Numbered from the stretch's first letter, positions 43,873 through 52,919 are shown. The stretch: DNA of 64,000 bases from an uncultured Clostridium sp. (GCA_902493795.1 CABUQZ010000001.1:1-64000), one strand, 5' to 3'. The notes: generated by a model from the sequence alone, not told the origin. Made by a program: numbers and translations.

Positions 43873-45297
43873 TTATAACCTTGCATTAAATATAAACAAA
43901 ATAACAAATATTGCCATAAATAATTCAAGTAATAGTTTCCATACAGCTTTTAGCCATTTACCATATGATACATCTGTATATGCAAGTGTAGACATCAAAA
44001 TTACACTTGTTGGAGCAAACAACATAGTAAGTCCATACATTGATTGCCAAACTAATGCAGATAACCCTGCAGTCTTTGCAGTAGTTACAGCTAAAATATA
44101 ATATCCAGCAGAATTTGCTCCATAATATGATTCAACTGCAAATAAGCTAAACACTATTGCAACTATACACATAACAATTATTTGTGGAGATTCTGCTCCA
44201 AGATTAATTATATTTCTAACAATTGATAACTGAATTGGAACATTAGTTACAATAACTAATACTGTATAACACATTATAATTAATAATGCAGAGTAAATTG
44301 CTTTTTTTGCACCTTCACCAAAATCTGTTAAGAAATCAGTAAATTTCTTTCTGTAGCAAAGGGATAATAAGTATCCAGCAAGTGCTACAACAAGAGCAGC
44401 TTCTAAAAGTGACCAAGCACCGAAAGCATTTTTTGTAGAAATTCCTAAAATTTTATTAAGATTTTCACACATAAATACTGCTTCATCACCAACTTTAGTG
44501 AAACTAGCAGTAATATCAGAAAAGAATGATATTTCAAATAAATCCCATGAAAAGAATGCCAATCCTAAAACTATTAATAAAACATCCAAAACTATAACAA
44601 TAGGATATGTTGTTTTATTTCTAGTTTCAACTTTTTCAGGTATACAATCTGAATTTACATTGCTTTCTACATTACGATGCTTTCTTGCATATAGAATTGT
44701 GTTGATTAATACAATAGCTAATGATACTACTAGCAATATTAATTTGAAATAAAAGTTTGAACTTGCAGTTATTTTAAAAGAACTAAGAACATCAGTTATT
44801 CCAAATACATCATTAGCACTAAATACAGAACCAATTAATCCTGCTATTGTAGAACCAACAGTAAGCATTATTGCAGTAATTCTGTCATATCCCATTAATA
44901 ATACTATAGATATTACAAAAGGGAATAACATCAACAATACTAAAGACATTCCTACCATTGATGATAATACTGCAAAAATTACTCCGATTATTATCATAAA
45001 TAACCATTCTAGACCATCAAATCCTTTAACAATTTTATCAAGTAGAACTCTATATTGAGGTATTTTATGTAAAACCCCATATAATCCACCTACTGCTAAA
45101 ACAAATAAAGCAATATGGCCAAAATAACTAAGTGCTATTAAGAAATAATCTGCTACAGAGAACAAACCAACAACTGATGTATTATTTTGAGTTACAAATT
45201 CTCCATTTGAAACTCCAGTAATTGATAATGTCCAAGTTGCCATTACAACCAATAGAATAGTTATCAATAAAACCTTCAATAAATTATGCTTTTTCAT
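43873..45297 (-). CDS. YfcC-like (DcuC/AbgT-superfamily) membrane transporter
   Basis: A 474-aa carrier with about 12 membrane segments. The start is the ATG at 45297 (AAGGAGG, 4 nt upstream). The C-terminal block APTSVILMSTLAYTDVSYGKWLKAVW closely follows the YfcC family (PTSG...YxKWLKFVWP). The N-terminal part has the TW...G...Q.. pattern but lacks the usual VPAG motif. YfcC-like proteins are thought to carry small carboxylates or amino acids; the substrate cannot be deduced. It has its own terminator. Gap to the RDD gene upstream is about 70 nt. Confidence 0.7.
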   Translation of the reverse strand: MKKHNLLKVLLITILLVVMATWTLSITGVSNGEFVTQNNTSVVGLFSVADYFLIALSYFGHIALFVLAVGGLYGVLHKIPQYRVLLDKIVKGFDGLEWLFMIIIGVIFAVLSSMVGMSLVLLMLFPFVISIVLLMGYDRITAIMLTVGSTIAGLIGSVFSANDVFGITDVLSSFKITASSNFYFKLILLVVSLAIVLINTILYARKHRNVESNVNSDCIPEKVETRNKTTYPIVIVLDVLLIVLGLAFFSWDLFEISFFSDITASFTKVGDEAVFMCENLNKILGISTKNAFGAWSLLEAALVVALAGYLLSLCYRKKFTDFLTDFGEGAKKAIYSALLIIMCYTVLVIVTNVPIQLSIVRNIINLGAESPQIIVMCIVAIVFSLFAVESYYGANSAGYYILAVTTAKTAGLSALVWQSMYGLTMLFAPTSVILMSTLAYTDVSYGKWLKAVWKLLLELFMAIFVILFIFNARL

Positions 45298-45365
45298 TTT
45301 TCCTCCTTTAACAAAATTATACAACATTAAACCAAGGAATTACAACATTTTAAGCAAATTTATCT

Positions 45366-45953
45366 TTATTCTTCAACAACTTTAGTACCACAAATTAAAT
45401 CATGAATAGATCTTTTATCTTTTCTAAATGCAATCATTAAAGTAGAAACAATTGTTATAAAGGAACTTAACATAGAAACAAGGAAAACAGTATAAAGATA
45501 TTGATTTGATTTAATAAATAACAACATAATACATGAAATTAGTGAAAATAATACTCCAGACAAAATTAAAGCCCTTAATATATAGGTAGTATGTTTTAAC
45601 TCTTTACCACTATTTGATGTTACTTTTATCTTTAATAATTTTTTTCCTAATGTTTGACCATTGTTGTAATATGCAAATGTACCAAAATAACCTATAGATA
45701 AAACACAAGATACTAAAGTTATTAAAATAGATTCTTTTTCTAATAAATATTGATTTTCTGTATACTTATCAAGATAAGTATCAAAATCTATTTTGTTTTC
45801 GGAATAATCATTTAACAAATTTCTTTCATCTTCTAAAGCTTTTTGATAGGAATTTGATTGAGGTACCCAAAATGTTAGTAAAGACAAAACAAGTGATAAT
45901 ATTATTGAATCAATTAAAAATGAAGTAATTCTTGTAAAACTATGTGCAACCAT
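45366..45953 (-). CDS. RDD-family membrane protein
   Basis: A 195-aa protein with four membrane segments (residues about 10-30, 77-97, 125-147 and 150-172). The RDD fold is visible: FTRITSFLIDSIILS at the start (Arg and Asp of the family), YNNGQTLGKKLLKIKV in the middle and KRSIHDLICGTKVV at the end. Function of most RDD proteins is unknown; some act in ion exchange. The start codon overlaps the dusB stop by one base (TAATG), so it is coupled to dusB. Confidence 0.88.
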   Translation of the reverse strand: MVAHSFTRITSFLIDSIILSLVLSLLTFWVPQSNSYQKALEDERNLLNDYSENKIDFDTYLDKYTENQYLLEKESILITLVSCVLSIGYFGTFAYYNNGQTLGKKLLKIKVTSNSGKELKHTTYILRALILSGVLFSLISCIMLLFIKSNQYLYTVFLVSMLSSFITIVSTLMIAFRKDKRSIHDLICGTKVVEE

Positions 45954-46936
45954 TATAAATCCTCCTCTATTTCACACTTATAATCATATAATATTTTTTT
46001 GATTTCTTCTATATCCTTAGTCATATATATCTTATTTTTTATTTCATTAGAGCCTTTTATTCCTTTTAAATACCATGCTACATGATTTCTTATTTCAAGA
46101 ACAGCAACTTTTGATACTTTAATATCTTCTAAGTATTTAAAATGTTTAATACACATTTCTACTCTTTCAAGTGGAGTTGGGAGTTCAATTACTTTATTAT
46201 TTTCTATATACTCATTTACTTGTTTAAATATCCAAGGGTTTCCTAAAGCAGCTCTTCCTATCATAATAGCATCGCATCCTGTTTCATCTAGCATTTTCTT
46301 AGCACTAAAGATATCAACAATATCTCCATTTCCAATAACTGGAATTGAAACACTTTCTTTAACTTGTTTTATTACATTCCAATCAGCTTTTCCAGAGTAT
46401 CCTTGACTTCTAGTTCTAGCATGAACACATATTGCACTAGCTCCTGCTTCTTCACATACTTTAGCAACTTCTACTGCATTAATATGTTCCATATCCCATC
46501 CGCTTCTTATCTTGACAGTCACTGGAATTGGCACAGTTTTAACAACTGTTTCTACTATCTCTCTGATTTTTTCAGGATTTTTTAATAAAGCAGACCCTGC
46601 CTGAGCTCTTAATGCAACTTTAGGCACAGGACACCCCATATTAATATCTATGATATCAGGATGCATATTTTCATAAATGTACTTTGCAGCAACAGCAAAA
46701 GACTCTTTATCACTTCCAAAAATTTGTTGAGAAATAGGTCTTTCTTCCTCTGTCATATAAAGCATATCAAGTGTCTTCTGATTATTATAAAAAATCGCTT
46801 TATCACTTACCATCTCTGCGTAAATTAGACCACAGCCCATTTCCTTCACAATCCTTCTAAAAGCAGAATTACAAACACCTGCCATAGGCGCAAGAACCAC
46901 TCTATTCTTTATTTCAACATTACCTATCTTCCACAT
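45953..46936 (-). CDS. dusB: tRNA-dihydrouridine synthase
   Basis: FMN enzyme that reduces uridines in the tRNA D-loop using NADPH. It is 327 aa with the TIM-barrel motifs RVVLAPMAGVCNSAFR, DINMGCPVPKV (catalytic Cys) and TVKIRSGW, CVHARTRSQGYSG and IGNGDI for FMN/RNA binding. The closest type is the DusB group of Bacillota. It is the first gene of a two-gene unit with the RDD protein, with a promoter at 46953-46981. Confidence 0.95.
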   Translation of the reverse strand: MWKIGNVEIKNRVVLAPMAGVCNSAFRRIVKEMGCGLIYAEMVSDKAIFYNNQKTLDMLYMTEEERPISQQIFGSDKESFAVAAKYIYENMHPDIIDINMGCPVPKVALRAQAGSALLKNPEKIREIVETVVKTVPIPVTVKIRSGWDMEHINAVEVAKVCEEAGASAICVHARTRSQGYSGKADWNVIKQVKESVSIPVIGNGDIVDIFSAKKMLDETGCDAIMIGRAALGNPWIFKQVNEYIENNKVIELPTPLERVEMCIKHFKYLEDIKVSKVAVLEIRNHVAWYLKGIKGSNEIKNKIYMTKDIEEIKKILYDYKCEIEEDL

Positions 46937-46952
46937 AAAATCACCAACAAAT

Positions 46953-46981
46953 ATTATAGAGGAAGAAAGAAATTAAAACAA
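46953..46981 (-). promoter_or_regulatory. dusB promoter
   Basis: On the minus strand TTGTTT (46976-46981), 17 bp, perfect TATAAT (46953-46958), 17 bp before the dusB start. Confidence 0.65.
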
Positions 46982-46990
46982 GTTTTATAA

Positions 46991-47025
46991 AAAAATAAAA
47001 CCCCGTCTCTATATAAGAAACGAGG
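46991..47025 (-). terminator. ftsH terminator
   Basis: CCCCGTCTCT (47001-47010) pairs with AGAAACGAGG (47016-47025) with three G-T pairs. On the minus strand it is followed by TTTTATTTTTTT. Confidence 0.85.
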
Positions 47026-47041
47026 TAAATATTATTTTAAA

Positions 47042-49084
47042 TTAATCTTCTTTATCTTCAGTATCTTCATCCAAGTCTTCTTCTATTTCTTTATCAGAAT
47101 CTTCAAGACCTTCTTCTATTTCTTTTGCTTCTTCTTGCTCTAATATATCCATTAGTTCATCTTTATTCATTTTTGCATAACCTTTTATACCTTTTTCTTT
47201 TGCTTTAGCTTTTAATTTATCTAAAGGTTCAGAAGCAAAATCTTCTTCCTCTGGCATATGACCATTTTTTACAAGATACTCAATTTGTTCATGAGTAAGA
47301 GTTTCGTACTCTAAAAGTGTTTCAGCAATTAATTTAACCAAATCTTCATTCTTTTTAAGAATATCTTTAGCATTTTTATAACATTCATCAACAATTTTTC
47401 TCATTTCAAGGTCTATTTCATGAGCAACTTCATTAGAGAAATTACGAGTTTTTCCATAATCTCTTCCAAGGAACACTCCACCTTCTTGTTGTTCTAATTG
47501 AACAGGTCCTAAGTCACTCATTCCATATTCAGTTACCATAGCTCTTGCAATCTTTGTAGCTTTTTCAAAATCGTTATGAGCTCCAGTAGATATTTCATTA
47601 AATGTTAGTTCTTCAGCAACACGACCACCTAATAAACCAGTAATTTCTTCAAGTAACTCAGTCTTAGTAGCTGTATATTTTTCCTCTTTAGGAACCATTA
47701 GGTTATATCCACCTGCGTGCCCTCTAGGAATAATTGTTACTTTTTGAACATCATTAGCATTACTTAATTTAAGTCCAATAACAGCATGCCCTGCTTCATG
47801 GAAGGCAACCAATCTTCTTTCACTTTCAGTATATTTTTTACTCTTCTTAGCAGGTCCCATCATTACACGGTCAGTTGCTTCATCAATTTCCTTCATAGTA
47901 ATTTGTTCTTTATTTCCACGAACAGCTAGAAGTGCAGCTTCATTCATCAAATTTTCAAGATCTGCTCCAGAAAAACCAGGAGTTCTCTTAGCAAGATTCT
48001 TTAATGAAACACTAGGAGCAAGTATCTTGTTTTTAGAATGAACTTCAAGTATTTCTTCTCTTCCTTTAATATCTGGTAAATTAACAATTACTTGTCTATC
48101 AAATCTTCCAGGTCTTAATAAGGCAGGATCCAAAACATCAGCTCTATTTGTAGCAGCTATAATGATTATTCCTTCATTAGCACCAAATCCATCCATTTCA
48201 GTAAGTAATTGGTTAAGTGTTTGTTCTCTTTCATCATGTCCTCCACCTAAACCAGTTCCTCTTTGACGACCTACAGCGTCAATTTCATCGATAAATATTA
48301 AACATGGAGCATTATGTTTAGCTTCCTTAAACATATCTCTAACACGGCTTGCTCCAACTCCAACGAATAATTCAACAAAGTCAGATCCACTTATATAATA
48401 AAATGGAACATTTGCTTCTCCAGCAACAGCTTTAGCAAGTAAAGTTTTACCAGTTCCTGGAGGTCCTACTAACAAAACTCCTTTAGGTATTCTTGCACCA
48501 AGCTTTTGGAATCTTTTTGGATTCTTTAAGAAATCAATAAGTTCTTTAACTTCTTCTTTTTCTTCTTTAAGCCCAGCAACATCTTTAAATGTAGTCTTAT
48601 TCTTTTCATTGTTTAATTTAGCTTTACTCTTTCCAAAATCCATACTTTTTCCAGCAGAACTCATTTGTTTAGAAATAAACCAATAACCCAATCCAAGAAT
48701 AAGAATTAATGGAACTACATTAACTAATATATATAGTAATGGACTAGATCCTGGATCGCTTTCAGTATCTAGCTTATACTCTACATTTTCATCTGCTTGA
48801 ACTATTTGATTAATAATTGCATCAGAATATGGAGTTGTAGTAGTAAATGATTCTTTCTCAGCATATCCTTCTAATTTACCAGTTATTATATAAGTACCTT
48901 CATTAGAATGAGGAGTTATAACAACTTCAGTAACATTTCCATTTTTTAACTCACTTAGTAACTTATCATATGTTAGTTCATTAACCTTACTTCCACCCAT
49001 ACTAAGGTAATAAGTAACACCTAATATAATAAGTAACAATATTAGATAAGGAACTAATCCCTTTTTGACATTTTTATTCTTCAT
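47042..49084 (-). CDS. ftsH: ATP-dependent zinc metalloprotease FtsH with a Rho-N/SAP-like tail
   Basis: Membrane-anchored AAA+ protease for quality control of membrane and cytosolic proteins. It is 680 aa from the ATG at 49084 (AGGAGG upstream). Two N-terminal membrane helices (about residues 9-27 and 106-126) flank an extracytoplasmic domain. The AAA module has GPPGTGKT, LIFIDEID and RPGRFDRQ; the zinc site is HEAGH. Beyond the usual end is an extra segment, LDKLKAKAKEKGIKG then YAKMNKDELMDILE (about 621-649), which reads like a Rho N-terminal/SAP helix-turn-helix, followed by a very acidic tail. It follows tilS, whose end it overlaps. Confidence 0.96.
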   Translation of the reverse strand: MKNKNVKKGLVPYLILLLIILGVTYYLSMGGSKVNELTYDKLLSELKNGNVTEVVITPHSNEGTYIITGKLEGYAEKESFTTTTPYSDAIINQIVQADENVEYKLDTESDPGSSPLLYILVNVVPLILILGLGYWFISKQMSSAGKSMDFGKSKAKLNNEKNKTTFKDVAGLKEEKEEVKELIDFLKNPKRFQKLGARIPKGVLLVGPPGTGKTLLAKAVAGEANVPFYYISGSDFVELFVGVGASRVRDMFKEAKHNAPCLIFIDEIDAVGRQRGTGLGGGHDEREQTLNQLLTEMDGFGANEGIIIIAATNRADVLDPALLRPGRFDRQVIVNLPDIKGREEILEVHSKNKILAPSVSLKNLAKRTPGFSGADLENLMNEAALLAVRGNKEQITMKEIDEATDRVMMGPAKKSKKYTESERRLVAFHEAGHAVIGLKLSNANDVQKVTIIPRGHAGGYNLMVPKEEKYTATKTELLEEITGLLGGRVAEELTFNEISTGAHNDFEKATKIARAMVTEYGMSDLGPVQLEQQEGGVFLGRDYGKTRNFSNEVAHEIDLEMRKIVDECYKNAKDILKKNEDLVKLIAETLLEYETLTHEQIEYLVKNGHMPEEEDFASEPLDKLKAKAKEKGIKGYAKMNKDELMDILEQEEAKEIEEGLEDSDKEIEEDLDEDTEDKED

Positions 49085-49094
49085 CTTCTGCCTC

Positions 49095-50420
49095 CTAAAC
49101 ATATTTATATATTATATCATATTTTTCACTTTTTAATTTAGTATATTTTGATTTTTTTACACCAGGAATCCAAATAATTGTTCCACGAGAATCTGTAACA
49201 ACTGGCCACGTGTCTCTTTCTGATATAGGTATCTTACAATCTATAAAGATATCTTTTATTTTTCTAGCACCATCTATTTTTTTAAGTGACATCTTATCAC
49301 CTAACTGTCTAGTTCTAACATAAAGTGGCAATTTAACTTCACTTGTATCTATTCTACATACATAATTATTATTACTTTCTTCTTCGTTAATTTCCTCAAT
49401 TCTATGACCATTTGGTAAGATAACAAACTTTTCAAGTTCCATATTATAATCTACAACTTCTTTAACTTCTTTAGTAAAAGTAGCATAGTCATAGGATTTA
49501 ATAACCTCAATATTATGAGGCAAACTTATTTTAGCATTAGCTCTTTTTGAAGATAATAATTCTTCAATTAATTTAACGTGCTTATCATTTATCACCATCA
49601 AATTCTTCTTATATATATCCTCTAATATATAAGATATTATCTTCTTTTGGAGTAATCTATCTAAAGTTTTATATTCTATAATGTTAATTTTATTATCACA
49701 ATATACTTTATTTATTGTTTTTTTAATTTCTTCATTAATAAATCTATCATACTCTTCAAGTGTTTCACTATACTTTAAGAACTTTTCATGAACATTTTCA
49801 TCTTCATTTTTTAGAAATGGAAGAACATTCATTCTGTATCTGTTTCTTGTATACTTATCCTTAAAATTAGATTTATCAACTACATATGGTATATCATGGG
49901 CTTCATCATAGTTTTTAATATAATCTTTTGTCAAAAAGATTAATGGTCTAACCATCTTATAAGAACCATTATCTACTATTTTTTCAAAGCCACTATATCC
50001 TTTTAAAGTAGATCCTCTCACAATTCTCATAAGTATCGTTTCAATTAAATCATCACCATGATGTGCAGTTATCAAATAATTTGCTTCATATTTTTTCACT
50101 AAGTCTTCAAAAAAGTTATAACGGATTTTTCTAGCTTGATTATGAAAATTATCATCACTATAAGACTCTATTTTCATTGTTTCAAATAATACATTATTTT
50201 TTTCACAATATTCCATTAAAAATTTTTGCTCAGCATCGCTTTCACTTCTTACATTGTGATTAACATGAGCACATATTATTTTTAAATTAAACTTATCTCT
50301 TAACTTAAGTAAAACATTAAATAAAAACATTGAATCAGGTCCACCCGAATTTCCAATTACAATAGTGTCATTTTTATTTAATTTAACTTCATTAATTAAA
50401 AAATTAATTACTTTATCCAT
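49095..50420 (-). CDS. tilS: tRNA(Ile)-lysidine synthase
   Basis: Modifies the wobble C34 of tRNA-Ile(CAU) to lysidine so that it reads AUA. It is 441 aa. The N-type ATP pyrophosphatase loop is GNSGGPDSMFL (variant of SGGxDS), with AHHGDDLIETILMR and the RNR(M/Y)R block typical for TilS (TRNRYRMNVLPFL). The C-terminal TilS domain holds the RTRQLGDKM motif. It starts just after the promoter at 50441-50469 and runs into ftsH, the conserved tilS-ftsH order of Bacillota (hprT is absent). Confidence 0.95.
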   Translation of the reverse strand: MDKVINFLINEVKLNKNDTIVIGNSGGPDSMFLFNVLLKLRDKFNLKIICAHVNHNVRSESDAEQKFLMEYCEKNNVLFETMKIESYSDDNFHNQARKIRYNFFEDLVKKYEANYLITAHHGDDLIETILMRIVRGSTLKGYSGFEKIVDNGSYKMVRPLIFLTKDYIKNYDEAHDIPYVVDKSNFKDKYTRNRYRMNVLPFLKNEDENVHEKFLKYSETLEEYDRFINEEIKKTINKVYCDNKINIIEYKTLDRLLQKKIISYILEDIYKKNLMVINDKHVKLIEELLSSKRANAKISLPHNIEVIKSYDYATFTKEVKEVVDYNMELEKFVILPNGHRIEEINEEESNNNYVCRIDTSEVKLPLYVRTRQLGDKMSLKKIDGARKIKDIFIDCKIPISERDTWPVVTDSRGTIIWIPGVKKSKYTKLKSEKYDIIYKYV

Positions 50421-50440
50421 AATGTCACCACACGAATAAT

Positions 50441-50469
50441 ATTTTAGTAAAAAAACACAAGAATAGCAA
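50441..50469 (-). promoter_or_regulatory. tilS-ftsH promoter
   Basis: On the minus strand TTGCTA (50464-50469), 17 bp, TAAAAT (50441-50446). It lies between the terminator of the DivIC-like gene and the tilS start. Confidence 0.65.
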
Positions 50470-50470
50470 G

Positions 50471-50493
50471 AAAAAAGAAGATATATCTTCTTT
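50471..50493 (-). terminator. Terminator of the DivIC-like gene
   Basis: AAAGAAGAT and ATCTTCTTT (50474-50482 and 50485-50493) form a near-perfect palindromic hairpin, followed on the minus strand by T6. The stem overlaps the stop codon of the gene. Confidence 0.75.
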
Positions 50494-50824
50494 ATTTTTC
50501 ATCTGGTAACTTTATTATATATTCATCAGATTTTGAATAAAAATATTTTTCACGTAAATATCTTCCAACATACTCTGGATCTTGTAATTTTAAAACATCT
50601 GTTGAAAGAACATTTTCTTCTTCTTTTAACTCCTCTAGTTGTTGATTTAATTCTTCTTTTTCATGATATTTGTTAACAATTTCTAAAACCATGTTAACTA
50701 TTAGACTAAACGAGTAAAAAACAAACACAAAACTTGCCACACCAAAAAGGAAAAAGCGTATTATTTTTTTGTTAAACTTTTTCACAGTTTTCGTTTGTTT
50801 AGTTTTGGTTGTAGTATTTTTCAC
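50492..50824 (-). CDS. DivIC/FtsB-like septum formation protein
   Basis: A 110-aa bitopic protein: basic cytoplasmic start (KNTTTKTKQTKTVKKFNKK), one membrane helix (about residues 27-48), then a coiled coil (HEKEELNQQLEELKEEEN) and a short C-terminal domain with LQDPEYVGRYLREKYFY, the DivIC/FtsB signature. DivIC works with FtsL and DivIB in the divisome. Its place upstream of tilS-ftsH is the conserved position of divIC in Bacillota. I leave the symbol blank because FtsB and DivIC forms cannot be separated here. Confidence 0.85.
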   Translation of the reverse strand: MKNTTTKTKQTKTVKKFNKKIIRFFLFGVASFVFVFYSFSLIVNMVLEIVNKYHEKEELNQQLEELKEEENVLSTDVLKLQDPEYVGRYLREKYFYSKSDEYIIKLPDEK

Positions 50825-50922
50825 CTATAGTCACCCACTCTAACAAATAAATAATAACATCAAAAAATAAATCAATAAATAAAATTTACTATGCATATTT
50901 ACTTTATTTACATTATTTTTAC

Positions 50923-50948
50923 AAAAAAAGTACCCTTAAAGGATACTT
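50923..50948 (-). terminator. rpsR terminator
   Basis: AAGTACCC (50928-50935) pairs with GGATACTT (50941-50948) with one G-T pair, loop TTAAA. On the minus strand it is followed by T7. Confidence 0.85.
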
Positions 50949-50951
50949 CTA

Positions 50952-51167
50952 TTATTTTGCATATGGTAATAATGCAATTTGTCTTGCTATTTTAACTTGA
51001 CTAGCAACATGTCTTTGATGCTTAGCACAATTTCCTGTTACACGTCTAGGTAAAATTTTACCTCTTTCGTTAACAAATTTCTTTAATGTTTCAACATCTT
51101 TATAATCAACATCGTGCCCTGTGCACATATAACATACTTTTTTCTTTTTTCTAAAAAATTCTGCCAT
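50952..51167 (-). CDS. rpsR: 30S ribosomal protein S18
   Basis: Platform protein of the small subunit that pairs with S6. It is 71 aa. It is a cysteine-containing (zinc-type) S18: KVCYMC near residue 12 and NCAKHQ near residue 47. The RNA-binding RRVTGNCAKHQRHVA block is intact. It is the last gene of rpsF-ssb-rpsR, 14 nt after ssb, with GGGAG upstream. Confidence 0.97.
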   Translation of the reverse strand: MAEFFRKKKKVCYMCTGHDVDYKDVETLKKFVNERGKILPRRVTGNCAKHQRHVASQVKIARQIALLPYAK

Positions 51168-51181
51168 AATTATCTCCCTTC

Positions 51182-51655
51182 TTAATAGAACGGTAACTCA
51201 TCAGGATCAATCTCAATATTAGACCCTGCATTCCAAACACTAGCACCTTCAGAACTTGAATCGCTAGAAAAATCGCTTGGACTTACAGAAGAATCATCAA
51301 AATTGCTGCTTGATGGCATATCACCTTTTCTATCCAAAAATTGAACAGAATCAGCAACTACATATGTTGACCATACTTGATTTCCATCTTTATTTGTATA
51401 ATTATCAACCTGAAGTCTTCCATCGATAGCTATTTGATTTCCCTTTTTTTGAAACTTTGCCAAATTTTCTGCTTGTTTTCTCCATGCAACAACACTGATA
51501 AAATCAGCAGTTCTATTGCCATCTTGATTTCCAGATACAAAGCTTCTATCTACTGCGATAGTAAACCTACTACGAGCTACGCTTCCATTACTTGAATTAA
51601 CATACTCACATGTTGGGTCTTTTGTAAGACGACCAACTAAACATACTCTATTCAT
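51182..51655 (-). CDS. ssb: Single-stranded DNA-binding protein
   Basis: Coats single-stranded DNA in replication and repair. It is 157 aa: an OB-fold (about residues 1-108) starting MNRVCLVGRLTKDPTCEYV, with FISVVAWRKQAENLAKF. A serine-rich disordered linker (about 112-145) follows. The protein-interaction tip is PDELPFY, a variant of the DDDIPF tip with one extra C-terminal tyrosine. It is placed between rpsF and rpsR as in Bacillus. Confidence 0.97.
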   Translation of the reverse strand: MNRVCLVGRLTKDPTCEYVNSSNGSVARSRFTIAVDRSFVSGNQDGNRTADFISVVAWRKQAENLAKFQKKGNQIAIDGRLQVDNYTNKDGNQVWSTYVVADSVQFLDRKGDMPSSSNFDDSSVSPSDFSSDSSSEGASVWNAGSNIEIDPDELPFY

Positions 51656-51669
51656 TTATTACCTCTTTC

Positions 51670-51960
51670 TTATTCACCAAGTTTAACAACGATACGACGA
51701 ATAATATTTTCATTGATTGAAGCAACACGATCAAATTCTTTAACAGCAACTGATCCTTTTTCTTCAACTAGATAATAGAAATAGTAACCTGTTTTATATT
51801 TGTTAATTTCGTAGGCTAACTCTCTTTGTCCCCATTCTTTAGATTCAAGGATATTAGCTTTCTTCTCTTCTAAAAGTGTTTTAATTGATTCATTAACACC
51901 TTTAATTTGAGCTTCTTCTAAATCAGGTCTTACGATAAAGATTAATTCATACTTTCTCAT
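51670..51960 (-). CDS. rpsF: 30S ribosomal protein S6
   Basis: Binds S18 and the central 16S domain. It is 96 aa, MRKYELIFIVRPDLEEAQ with the family WGQRELAYEINKYKTGYYFYY block. AGGAGG lies 7 nt upstream. First gene of rpsF-ssb-rpsR, behind a leader with two hairpins and a promoter at 52026-52054. S6:S18 complexes control this operon in many bacteria through a leader motif. Confidence 0.97.
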   Translation of the reverse strand: MRKYELIFIVRPDLEEAQIKGVNESIKTLLEEKKANILESKEWGQRELAYEINKYKTGYYFYYLVEEKGSVAVKEFDRVASINENIIRRIVVKLGE

Positions 51961-51984
51961 CTTTACACCTCCTTTTGGACTTTG

Positions 51985-52019
51985 GCCATACTAAATATGG
52001 CAAGGAGTATTAAATACTC
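51985..52019 (-). promoter_or_regulatory. rpsF leader with two hairpins
   Basis: GAGTAT/ATACTC (52005-52019) and GCCATA/TATGGC (51985-52001) are adjacent hairpins in the 60-nt leader. The second ends about 25 nt before the rpsF start. The position fits the S6:S18 regulatory RNA, but I could not find its conserved CCG loop, so the identity is uncertain. Confidence 0.4.
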
Positions 52020-52025
52020 GTATGT

Positions 52026-52054
52026 AATATAACAAAAAACGAAAAATTTGTCCA
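52026..52054 (-). promoter_or_regulatory. rpsF-ssb-rpsR promoter
   Basis: On the minus strand TGGACA (52049-52054), 17 bp, TATATT (52026-52031), with TG one base before the -10. Confidence 0.8.
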
Positions 52055-52074
52055 GCATTTTTTTACTTGGGGTT

Positions 52075-52096
52075 AAAAAAAGAAGTAAAACTTCTT
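52075..52096 (-). terminator. NAD operon terminator after nrtR
   Basis: AAGAAGT (52080-52086) pairs with ACTTCTT (52090-52096), loop AAA, followed on the minus strand by T6-7. It closes the eight-gene pncA-to-nrtR unit. Confidence 0.85.
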
Positions 52097-52919
52097 ATTT
52101 ACCATTATATTTAAATAATCTACTAGGTCTATGTCCTTCACCTGTTTTATATTTATCTGTTGGAATTACTTTATTAGCAATTATTCTTCTAAAAGCAGGG
52201 TCTAATAATTTCTTTCTCAAAATAACTTCATATACTCTTTGTAACTCTCCTAAAGTGAAATATTCAGGCATCATATTAAATACAATATCAGTATACTCAA
52301 TTTTATTTTTTAATCTTTCTATTCCACTTAAAATAACTAAAGGATGATCAAATGCCATATATTTGTTTTCGTGAATTTTAAATGAATATCTATCAGTAGT
52401 TAACTCTTTTAAGTGTTTTTCTATAGAAAAATCAATTATTTCTTCATTGTTACTAAGTGTTATTTTAACAATATTTTCATCCTGAGAAATATCAATTATA
52501 TCAAACCATGACGAATTACTACTTAAGTTTTCTGTTACTTTATCTTTATCAATTAAAGCCATATAGCTAACAGAAATAACTCTCATACGAGGATCTCTAT
52601 CTATTTCTCCAAAAGTATACAACTGTTCCAAATAAATATTAGATATTCCAGTTTCATTCTTCAATACCTTAATAGGTGCTTCATCAAGAGTATCAGAAGT
52701 TCCAACAAATCCACCAGGTAAACACCACTTGTCTTTAAATGGATAAGTATCTCTTTTAACAAGTAACACACTCATCTTTTTATCATCTAACTTTTTATAA
52801 TTAGAAGAATCTACACTAGATATTCCAAAAACCAAAACATCAGTTGTACATGCAATACTAGGATAGTCTTTAGGATTATAATCTTTTAAAAACTCCTCCT
52901 CATTTTCATATTCTTTCAT
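52095..52919 (-). CDS. nrtR: NrtR-type Nudix-related transcriptional regulator of NAD metabolism
   Basis: A 274-aa protein with an N-terminal Nudix domain (about residues 20-160) and a C-terminal winged helix (about 200-274) containing FTLGELQRVYEVIL and DPAFRRIIANKV, both typical of NrtR. The Nudix box, GGFVGTSDTLDEAP then IKVLKNETGI, has lost key catalytic residues of REUxEE (Lys-Val-Leu-Lys-Asn-Glu). It is therefore more likely a sensor, probably of ADP-ribose or a similar NAD product, than a hydrolase. It is the last gene of the NAD salvage operon. The perfect palindrome at the operon's start site (58487-58503) is the natural candidate operator. Regulation by this protein is inferred. Confidence 0.85.
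   Translation of the reverse strand: MKEYENEEEFLKDYNPKDYPSIACTTDVLVFGISSVDSSNYKKLDDKKMSVLLVKRDTYPFKDKWCLPGGFVGTSDTLDEAPIKVLKNETGISNIYLEQLYTFGEIDRDPRMRVISVSYMALIDKDKVTENLSSNSSWFDIIDISQDENIVKITLSNNEEIIDFSIEKHLKELTTDRYSFKIHENKYMAFDHPLVILSGIERLKNKIEYTDIVFNMMPEYFTLGELQRVYEVILRKKLLDPAFRRIIANKVIPTDKYKTGEGHRPSRLFKYNGK

Noticed and set aside
51985..52019. Firm assignment of the S6:S18 leader motif
   Set aside because: Hairpins are present, but the conserved loop sequence of that motif was not found, so it is listed only as a candidate leader.
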